Of a stretch of DNA of 19,694 bases, positions 14,357-19,694 are shown in pieces (within the stretch, counting starts at the first letter, position 1; the number at the start of each line of letters is the position of its first letter). Both the position numbers and the translations under genes were made by a program. The notes beneath the pieces are model-generated. The model was not told where the DNA came from. It saw only the letters and a list, made by a program, of their open reading frames with translations, and made no database searches. This DNA is from an uncultured Mycoplasmatota bacterium (lineage in GTDB: Bacteria > Bacillota_I > Bacilli_A > RF39 > UBA660): contig URBG01000024.1 of the NCBI GenBank assembly GCA_900546055.1, forward strand, positions 1 to 19,694, read 5' to 3'.

Positions 14357-14377
14357 TTGCACTCGTTAAAAGTGCAA
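14357..14377 (+). other. Perfect hairpin in the tRNA leader
   Basis: TTGCACT (14357-14363) and AGTGCAA (14371-14377) form a 7-bp stem with a 7-base loop, 3 bases before the tRNA. No T run follows, so it is not a standard terminator. It lies in the transcribed leader and could guide 5' processing (inference). Confidence 0.55.
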
Positions 14378-14380
14378 GCT

Positions 14381-14457
<77 letters not shown>

Positions 14458-14467
14458 CTTTGTAATT

Positions 14468-14498
14468 AAAGTCCTTCATTTGAAGGGCTTTTTATTTT
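14468..14498 (+). terminator. Terminator of tRNA-Arg
   Basis: AAAGTCCTTC (14468-14477) pairs with GAAGGGCTTT (14482-14491) over 10 bp with one G-T pair and the loop ATTT. TTTTTATTTT overlaps and follows. Confidence 0.88.
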
Positions 14499-14508
14499 GT
14501 AAATCATC

Positions 14509-14537
14509 TTTACCTTTGATATATCAAATGATATAAT
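14509..14537 (+). promoter_or_regulatory. Sigma-A promoter of the DUF1653 gene
   Basis: TTTACC (14509-14514), a 17-base spacer and TATAAT (14532-14537), 18 bases before the start codon, so the mRNA leader is short (about 10 bases). Confidence 0.7.
14515..14528. promoter_or_regulatory. Candidate operator palindrome between -35 and -10
   Basis: TTTGATATATCAAA is a perfect 14-bp palindrome that fills most of the spacer of the DUF1653 promoter. This is a classical position for a repressor, or for a MerR-type activator. AT-rich DNA makes chance palindromes commoner, so this is only a candidate. Confidence 0.4.
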
Positions 14538-14555
14538 TACCATAGAGGTGAATAA

Positions 14556-14780
14556 ATGGAAGTTAAAATCAAAGGAATTTATAAACATCATAAAGGCGAT
14601 TACTATCTTGTTGAAGACATCGCCACTCATAGTGAAACTTTAGAAAAATATGTTGTCTACCGTGCATTATATGATGACACTAGATTATGGATAAGATCAT
14701 ATAAATCATTCATCGAAGAAGTAAATAAAAATCAGAAATATCGTTTTGAACTACAAAATATTGAAAGCGTAAAAAAATAA
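14556..14780 (+). CDS. DUF1653 domain protein
   Basis: This 74-residue protein matches the DUF1653 pattern along its whole length: G-x-Y-x-H-x-K-G at 7-14, YLVEDIATHSETLE, VVYRALYDD, then W-I-R and F-I-E-E-V, ending in R-F-E-L. The family is small, soluble and of unproven function, with a compact SH3-like beta fold expected. GAGGTG 5 bases upstream supports the ATG at 14556. It is a single-gene unit with a promoter whose spacer holds a palindrome, and it ends in a terminator shared with the convergent prepilin gene. Confidence 0.85.
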   Translation: MEVKIKGIYKHHKGDYYLVEDIATHSETLEKYVVYRALYDDTRLWIRSYKSFIEEVNKNQKYRFELQNIESVKK

Positions 14781-14798
14781 CTCATTTGAGTTATTTTT
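14771..14798. terminator. Bidirectional terminator between the DUF1653 and prepilin genes
   Basis: AAAAATAACTC (14773-14783) and GAGTTATTTTT (14788-14798) form an 11-bp perfect stem with the loop ATTT. Both stop codons (14778-14780 and 14791-14793) lie in the stem, and T runs occur in both directions. Confidence 0.85.
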
Positions 14799-15174
14799 CA
14801 GTTACTTTAACTTTTCCTCCATCTAAACTTGCCTTATATAAATCATTAGAAATAGTAATTGATGATACTTTCCCATCCGTTAGAATAATGTCCCCACTTC
14901 CCTTGTTTATTTCACCTTGATAATCTAAAGCCGTGCATCCTGGACAAGCAAAAGTGTTACTTGTTGTTAATGAATAAATAACAGTTCCTGATCTCCCATT
15001 TTCTGTATAATCTACTTCTGCGGCATTTACTAATTCCTCAACACTCGCTTTAAAACTTTTCTCTCTTGATCCCGTAATAACATCATCAATTATCGGATAA
15101 GTTATTACCGCCAAAATCGCTAAAATTCCAATTACTGCTAATACCTCAACTAATGTAAATCCTTTTTGTTTCAT
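14791..15174 (-). CDS. Type IV pilin-like protein (small prepilin)
   Basis: This 127-residue protein has a classical type III signal MKQKG/FTLVE with Glu at mature position 5, and a hydrophobic helix to about residue 27. The helix continues as an amphipathic stretch to ~50. The globular part contains a CPGC pair and alternating strand-like segments ending VKVTEK. The size is that of ordinary type IV pilins and ComGC-type pseudopilins. It could be a major or minor pilin of the same system that presents the giant prepilins, but no assembly ATPase, platform protein or prepilin peptidase is in the window. The ATG at 15174 is chosen because the GTG at 15183 lies in the ribosome binding site AGGTGA. 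It has its own promoter (15192-15220) after the lysS terminator. Confidence 0.88.
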   Translation of the reverse strand: MKQKGFTLVEVLAVIGILAILAVITYPIIDDVITGSREKSFKASVEELVNAAEVDYTENGRSGTVIYSLTTSNTFACPGCTALDYQGEINKGSGDIILTDGKVSSITISNDLYKASLDGGKVKVTEK

Positions 15175-15191
15175 ACGCTTCACCTATTTTA

Positions 15192-15220
15192 ATTTTACCT
15201 TAATCATATTATTTTTACAA
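15192..15220 (-). promoter_or_regulatory. Sigma-A promoter of the small prepilin gene
   Basis: On the minus strand TTGTAA (15220-15215), a 17-base spacer and TAAAAT (15197-15192), about 18 bases before the start. Confidence 0.65.
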
Positions 15221-15229
15221 GTTAAATAA

Positions 15230-15257
15230 GAAAAAAAGTTTTAGAAAATCTAAAACT
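15230..15257 (-). terminator. Terminator of lysS
   Basis: AGTTTTAGA (15237-15245) and TCTAAAACT (15249-15257) form a 9-bp stem with a 3-base loop. On the minus strand it is followed by a T run (15237 down to 15231). One arm overlaps the lysS stop codon. Confidence 0.85.
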
Positions 15258-16734
15258 AATTTTTATTTTTCATATGTGGGAATAAAATTACTTCTCTAAT
15301 TGTTTCAGAGTCAGTCATAAGCATAACTAATCTATCAATTCCCATACCCATTCCACCAGCTGGTGGCATACCATATTCTAACGCTTCAACAAAATCCATA
15401 TCCATTTCATTAGCTTCTTCGTTACCTAAGTCTCTTTCTTTTAATTGATTTTCAAATCTTTCATATTGATCGATTGGATCATTTAATTCTGTAAAGGCAT
15501 TAGCGTATTCCATGCCATCAATAAATAATTCAAATCTTTCAGTATATCTTGGATCTTCACTTTTTCTTGCAAGTGGACTAATTTCTACTGGATGTCCATA
15601 AACAAAGGTTGGATTAACAATTGTTTTTTCAACAAATTCTTCATAAAAAGCATTTACAATATGCCCGAAAGCAAAATGTCCCTCAACTTCAACATGATGT
15701 TCTTTGGCAATTTCTTTAGCTTCTTCTAAAGTCATTTCCTTCCAGAAATCAACCCCAGTTTGTTCTTTAATTAAATCAACCATATGAGCTCTTCTAAATG
15801 GTGGTTTTAAAGAAAGTTCTTTTCCTTTATAAACGATATCATAAGTCCCATTTATTTCCATACATACAGATGCAATAATACCTTCCGCAATGTCCATCAT
15901 TCCATACATATCAGTATAAGCTTTATAAAGTTCGATTGTTGTAAATTCAGGATTATGAGTGCGGTCTACACCTTCATTTCTAAAAATTCTCCCGATTTCA
16001 TAAACAGCGTCCATTCCTCCAACCAATAATCTCTTAAGTGGAAGTTCTGTTGCAATTCTCAAATAAAATGGCATATCCAAAGCATTATGATGAGTTGTAA
16101 ATGGACGAGCTGCTGCCCCACCTAAAATTGGACTTAAAATTGGAGTTTCAACTTCAACATATCCTAAATCATCTAAATATTTCTGAATAGTTCTAATAAT
16201 CTTTGGACGAGCAAATGCTACTTTTCTAGCATCTTCATTCATAATTAAATCAACATATCTTCTTCTATATCTTTCTTCAACATCCGTAAGACCATGGAAT
16301 TTTTCTGGAAGTGGTCTCAAAGCTTTAGTTAAATGAATATAGTTAGTTGCATGAATTGATAATTCACCAGTATTAGTTTTAAATACATATCCTTCAATTC
16401 CCACAATGTCACCAATGTCTGAAGACTTAAATAAATCATAAGCTTCCTCGCCAACATTATCTAAACGAATATATATTTGAATTTGACCAAATTTGTCTTG
16501 AATATGGAAAAAACCAGCTTTCCCATTACGTCTCTTAGTCATAATTCTACCAGCAACAACTACTTCGTCCTTTATCTCTTCTAATTCTTCCTTACTCTGC
16601 ATTTCATGATTATCCTTAATAATCATTGAATTTGATGTTACATCAAATTTTTCTCCAAAAGGTTTAATCCCCTTCTCTATTAATTCATTGACTTTTTCTC
16701 TTCTTACTAATTCTTGTTCTGTAAATTCGCGCAT
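15256..16734 (-). CDS. lysS: Lysyl-tRNA synthetase, class II
   Basis: LysS charges tRNA-Lys with lysine using ATP in the cytoplasm. The 492 residues have an N-terminal OB-fold anticodon-binding domain (VVVAGRIMTKR..., about 60-145) and the class II catalytic core. Motif 1 (RYVDLIMNEDARKVAFARP...VETPIL), motif 2 (FRNEGVDRTHNPEFTTIELY) and motif 3 (GGMGMGIDRLVML, near the C-terminus) are all present, as is NAFTELNDP of the lysine pocket. The length is normal (about 490-505). GGAGGG before ATG 16734 is a strong ribosome binding site. A TATAAT box is clear upstream and no T-box leader is seen. Transcribed alone. Confidence 0.97.
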   Translation of the reverse strand: MREFTEQELVRREKVNELIEKGIKPFGEKFDVTSNSMIIKDNHEMQSKEELEEIKDEVVVAGRIMTKRRNGKAGFFHIQDKFGQIQIYIRLDNVGEEAYDLFKSSDIGDIVGIEGYVFKTNTGELSIHATNYIHLTKALRPLPEKFHGLTDVEERYRRRYVDLIMNEDARKVAFARPKIIRTIQKYLDDLGYVEVETPILSPILGGAAARPFTTHHNALDMPFYLRIATELPLKRLLVGGMDAVYEIGRIFRNEGVDRTHNPEFTTIELYKAYTDMYGMMDIAEGIIASVCMEINGTYDIVYKGKELSLKPPFRRAHMVDLIKEQTGVDFWKEMTLEEAKEIAKEHHVEVEGHFAFGHIVNAFYEEFVEKTIVNPTFVYGHPVEISPLARKSEDPRYTERFELFIDGMEYANAFTELNDPIDQYERFENQLKERDLGNEEANEMDMDFVEALEYGMPPAGGMGMGIDRLVMLMTDSETIREVILFPHMKNKN

Positions 16735-16752
16735 TTCTATCCCTCCTAATGC

Positions 16753-16784
16753 ATTACTTAAGTAATTATACCAAAAAAATGGTA
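16753..16784 (-). promoter_or_regulatory. lysS -10 box with two inverted repeats
   Basis: On the minus strand TATAAT (16770-16765) is a good -10 box, but no clear -35 is present. The perfect palindrome ATTACTTAAGTAAT (16753-16766) overlaps its downstream edge. TACCA/TGGTA arms (16769-16784) overlap its upstream edge. Either repeat might bind a regulator; this is unproven. Confidence 0.45.
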
Positions 16785-16819
16785 AAAATAAAAGGATAAA
16801 TTGACATTACCCTTTTATT
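16784..16819 (-). terminator. Terminator of the 16850-17218 gene
   Basis: AATAAAAGG (16787-16795) and CCTTTTATT (16811-16819) form a 9-bp stem with a 15-base loop, followed on the minus strand by a T run. It lies 30 bases after the stop codon. Confidence 0.6.
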
Positions 16820-16849
16820 AATTACATTTTAACTATTGATATAATTACT

Positions 16850-17218
16850 TTAATATATTTTATATTCGACAGCCTTTATTTTTTTATTTGTATTAACCTT
16901 AGTTTGCGCTGAAACAGATATGGACTCAGATACATCTAAATTCTTACCAATCTCATTAGTTATAGTCACTATCTTTTTTCCTTCTTTATCTTTAAAAGTA
17001 ATATCTATTTTATTAATCTTTAACACTGTCTTTTTATTATTGATAATTTCGGCATCATAATAGATTGTATTATCTTCCAACTTGTACTTTTCATTATTAA
17101 TCTTAAAATCTTCACTCGGCTCATTTATTCTTGGTTTCTTTGTGAAAAACATAATACCAACTAATACTATAATAATTATCAGTATAAGAATAATGATTAT
17201 ATTCCTTTTTTCCCTCAT
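16850..17218 (-). CDS. Small membrane-anchored extracytoplasmic protein (FxLYD-like family)
   Basis: This 122-residue protein has an unusually Ile-rich membrane segment at about 6-25, then an outer domain. The domain contains YYDAEIINNKKTVLKINKID and the turn KDKEGKKIVT, ends AVEYKIY, and is clearly related to the protein at 782-1207. The gene starts 11 bases after the stop of the large surface protein at 17230. Its ribosome binding site AGGAG overlaps that TAG stop, so the two are probably translationally coupled. The same tight pairing of a small anchored protein with a giant surface protein occurs at 5929/5919. Function unknown; an accessory role for the surface protein is inferred from position. 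Confidence 0.78.
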   Translation of the reverse strand: MREKRNIIIILILIIIIVLVGIMFFTKKPRINEPSEDFKINNEKYKLEDNTIYYDAEIINNKKTVLKINKIDITFKDKEGKKIVTITNEIGKNLDVSESISVSAQTKVNTNKKIKAVEYKIY

Positions 17219-17229
17219 ATTGTCATCTC

Positions 17230-19694
17230 CTAAAAACCAAATCTTGATTTATCTATTACATAATGTTTCTGCATTTGATCATTACTTAAAACTGATGAAT
17301 ACATTCTTACAGCATATACATTCCCTTTAAAGAAAAAGTCATCATCATTAACCCTATCACTATATGGATTACCACAAATAAGAATTGGCTCATTATACAT
17401 TGGATATTTGATAGTTCCAGATTTACTAACTTGTTTAAAAGATCCATTAACATAAGATTTTACTAACGATGAATCTGCCGCACCACCAATATAATTTATT
17501 TGACCATTTTTAATAGTCGTTGCCCCCGGATTAACATAGGCTCCTCCTTTATGAGCTTCCATTAATGCTGTTGAGGAAGAAGTAATATATAGTCCATATC
17601 CACCGGCTTCAAAATTATCCAATATATCTTGTTCAGCTTTACTCAAAACAGTTGGCTTTGTAACGCTCTCCAAAGTCAAAGAACCGTAATTTAATGTAGC
17701 TATTTTTGCATAATCATTTACACCATCACAATACATTGAATTAGTAGATTTTGTCGCACCAACAAATGTTGCATTTCTTTTATTTCCACTTTGGTCAGTC
17801 CATGATGTAGTCCCAAGCCCAGTTTTACCATCAAGCATAAATAATGCTCCTGATTGATAATCACTTAAGGTATTTCCTGTTACCCTTACTCTAACAGTAG
17901 GACAAGTTGCACTATTGCCAGCATTGTCTGTTACTGTGCCCGGAGAATAAGAAGAATCATACTTTCCGGAAGTGCCTGAGGCAATTGTATATGCTTTACT
18001 AATTTGACTGTTTGAACATCCACTATGACTATCACTACATGATCCTTTTATAGTCTGTGATAAAGCTATCCATGCTGTTGAAGCCCCACTTGAAGTACAT
18101 GTTGGAGGCGTATTATCAAATTTAAACAAAGCACTCACTACTTGATTTGAAGTATTTCCACTTACATCTGATAAGGTTCCTGCTTTTATCCATAAATAAT
18201 ATGTCCCAGTTAAACTTGAACTTGATGTTGCAGGAACTGTTACTGTCGCACTCTTTGCGCCTACTGTATTTGTTGAAGTTATACTTGACCATGTTGTTGG
18301 AGCTGTTGCATTTGAAGTTGACCATGCATAGTATATTGGCTGACTAGCTTTTAATCCACTTCCGGCATCTGCTAATGTTACTGTTACCGTCTGAGATTTC
18401 ACATATGTTGTTTGAGTATTTGGATTTAAGCTTACTGTTGGTTTTGTTGTATCTGTCCATTTAGCATATAGTGTTTGGTTACTTGTTGGTGTATAACTTT
18501 CTCCTGCTTCTCCTACTTTATTGGTTAATGATGAATCACTATACCACCCTCCAAATGTATATCCTGTTTTACTTGGACTTGGTAAGATTACTGAAGTACT
18601 TGTCCATTTGGCATATATAGTTGAATTACCTACTGTATTATATACGGTTGTACTTGTTACTTGGTTAGCAAATGTGTTTTCTTTATACCAACCATTAAAA
18701 GTATAATTTGAAGTTGCATTAGCTGTCGTATTTCCTCCAGACGCTCCATTATAGTTATATGTTACTACATAACTTCTTGTTGGTGAAGGTAAGGTCCCAT
18801 ATGTTGAGTTATATGTTACTGCTTTACTTGTTGTACTGTTTCCTCCGTTAGCTCCATTGTAATTGTAAATTAAGGTATATATATTTCCCACACCTTTAGC
18901 AACTAACATTGTCCCTGGTGATACATTTACCTTTGTGCCTTCTGTTCCAACTTTTGTATTTCCGTTATACCAGCCATCTACTCCATATCCACTACTTGCT
19001 GTTATGCTTGGTAAGGTTATTTGACATGTTGATGAAAGATTATACATAACGCAACTGTCTGTTGTTTTTCCTATTGATGTTATTTCACTTGATTTACTAT
19101 AACTTACATTTATTGTCTTCTTATAGATAGCATATAACGTTACATCAGCATTCTTCATCTCTAATGTTGTTAATCCTACTGTGGCATCTTTATTTGTATT
19201 CCATCCAGCAAAGGTCCATCCACTCTTGGTTGCTGTATAACTTAAATCTATCTTACTTCCTTCTGATAAGTATTCATTTTGACCTGTTGATGAGGTCCCG
19301 CCATTTGTTTTGTAATCATATGTTACTAAATAATCATTAGTTGGCTTTATTGTTCCTCCTTCAGCTTGCCCATAATCTAATGTTATTTCTACTTCACTAC
19401 TTGTACTTGGTGGGGTTCCTTCAAAGTCTTTATTATATTCGATCTTTACATTTACTACTTTACTAGTATTCTTATATAGTTTCTCTCCTTTGGTATATCC
19501 ACTAAAACTTATCTTTATAGCTTCATTATTACTTTTTATATTGGTTAAGATGTTTTCTAGTTTAGCATCAAACGTTCCTTTATTTTCTACTGTGACTTGA
19601 TATTCCATCGCATCACCTTTTTCATAGAGGTTTGCTTCCATACTGGCTGTTAGATTGGTCCATGTTGGGATTTTTGCATTCTCTCCATTACCGG
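17230..19694 (-). CDS. Large modular surface protein with InlB-type repeats and LamG-like end (5' end outside window)
   Basis: The frame is open to the window edge: 17 codons without a stop precede the first ATG (19641), so about 820 residues are seen and the N-terminus is missing. Numbered from that Met, residues 1-95 form a beta-rich domain (YQVTVENKGTFDAKLENI). Residues 100-397 hold at least three Listeria/InlB-type repeats (FAGWNTN, FNGWYKEN, FGGWYSDS, each ending LYA or IYAKW). Residues 398-510 hold an X module like those of the giant prepilins (SGLK...TTWSSI...GTYYLWIK...GN). Residues 511-590 form a Cys-containing DNAGN module, and 591-803 a LamG/ConA-like domain (DQSGNKRNATF, VYAVRMYSSVLS). 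It is probably an extracellular adhesin or carbohydrate binder. No LPxTG motif is at the C-terminus, so anchoring must lie in the missing N-terminus or elsewhere. It is coupled to the gene at 16850-17218. Confidence 0.85.
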   Translation of the reverse strand, partial: GNGENAKIPTWTNLTASMEANLYEKGDAMEYQVTVENKGTFDAKLENILTNIKSNNEAIKISFSGYTKGEKLYKNTSKVVNVKIEYNKDFEGTPPSTSSEVEITLDYGQAEGGTIKPTNDYLVTYDYKTNGGTSSTGQNEYLSEGSKIDLSYTATKSGWTFAGWNTNKDATVGLTTLEMKNADVTLYAIYKKTINVSYSKSSEITSIGKTTDSCVMYNLSSTCQITLPSITASSGYGVDGWYNGNTKVGTEGTKVNVSPGTMLVAKGVGNIYTLIYNYNGANGGNSTTSKAVTYNSTYGTLPSPTRSYVVTYNYNGASGGNTTANATSNYTFNGWYKENTFANQVTSTTVYNTVGNSTIYAKWTSTSVILPSPSKTGYTFGGWYSDSSLTNKVGEAGESYTPTSNQTLYAKWTDTTKPTVSLNPNTQTTYVKSQTVTVTLADAGSGLKASQPIYYAWSTSNATAPTTWSSITSTNTVGAKSATVTVPATSSSSLTGTYYLWIKAGTLSDVSGNTSNQVVSALFKFDNTPPTCTSSGASTAWIALSQTIKGSCSDSHSGCSNSQISKAYTIASGTSGKYDSSYSPGTVTDNAGNSATCPTVRVRVTGNTLSDYQSGALFMLDGKTGLGTTSWTDQSGNKRNATFVGATKSTNSMYCDGVNDYAKIATLNYGSLTLESVTKPTVLSKAEQDILDNFEAGGYGLYITSSSTALMEAHKGGAYVNPGATTIKNGQINYIGGAADSSLVKSYVNGSFKQVSKSGTIKYPMYNEPILICGNPYSDRVNDDDFFFKGNVYAVRMYSSVLSNDQMQKHYVIDKSRFGF

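Noticed and set aside
16801..16806. TTGACA on the plus strand as a -35 box
   Set aside because: No -10 box lies 16-18 bases downstream and no plus-strand gene follows.
18122..18706. Small open frames within the large surface protein gene, on both strands
   Set aside because: They overlap a long, domain-bearing frame and have low-complexity products without ribosome binding sites.

Overview
The window is AT-rich, gene-dense DNA from a low-GC Gram-positive bacterium. It carries RNase J1, SpoIIIAH, GerE and GerM homologues, Bacillus-like sigma-A promoters and AGGAGG-type ribosome binding sites. I infer an endospore-forming member of the Bacilli, possibly a gut lineage with a compact genome; the exact order cannot be told from the sequence. 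No stretch over 300 bases lacks a gene (the longest gap is about 190 bases). All 18 genes that end here stop with TAA or TAG, none with TGA.

Layout. 31-1207 (minus): a two-helix membrane protein and a small membrane-anchored extracytoplasmic protein, each with its own promoter and terminator. 1401-3086 (plus): RNase J1. 3129-9985 (minus): a five-gene block that reads as one operon from a promoter near 10040. Its order is giant prepilin-like protein B, enolase, small membrane-anchored protein, giant prepilin-like protein A, lipoprotein. 10128-11462 (plus): murF, convergent with an unknown 293-residue gene (11459-12340, minus). 12497-14346 (plus): a sporulation cluster spoIIIAH-gerE-gerM, with a near-perfect sigma-K-type promoter before gerE. 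14381-14457: tRNA-Arg(UCU). 14556-14780 (plus): a DUF1653 protein. 14791-16734 (minus): a small type IV pilin-like protein and lysyl-tRNA synthetase. 16850-19694 (minus): another small anchored protein and the 3' part of a large surface protein with InlB-type repeats and a LamG-like end.

The most unusual content is the pair of giant prepilin-like proteins. Each has a type III (GFTLIE) signal, then alternating beta-sandwich-like modules, then a tip domain. Their first 448 codons plus 13 bases of leader are identical in DNA (4576-5932 and 8642-9998, 1357 bp, no mismatch seen). The next modules are clearly homologous but diverged, and the last ~130 residues are unrelated. This constant-base, variable-tip design, with the two copies flanking the enolase gene in direct orientation, suggests recent gene conversion or partial duplication and a possible route to surface variation. 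Four small anchored proteins with a shared C-terminal pattern lie in the window; three of them are beside these large surface proteins and one is next to rnjA. I suggest, as inference, that they are accessory or partner proteins of the surface structures.

The sporulation cluster also makes functional sense: in Bacillus subtilis GerM helps assemble the SpoIIIA-SpoIIQ channel that contains SpoIIIAH, and gerE is transcribed by sigma-K. Here all three sit together, although they are scattered in B. subtilis.
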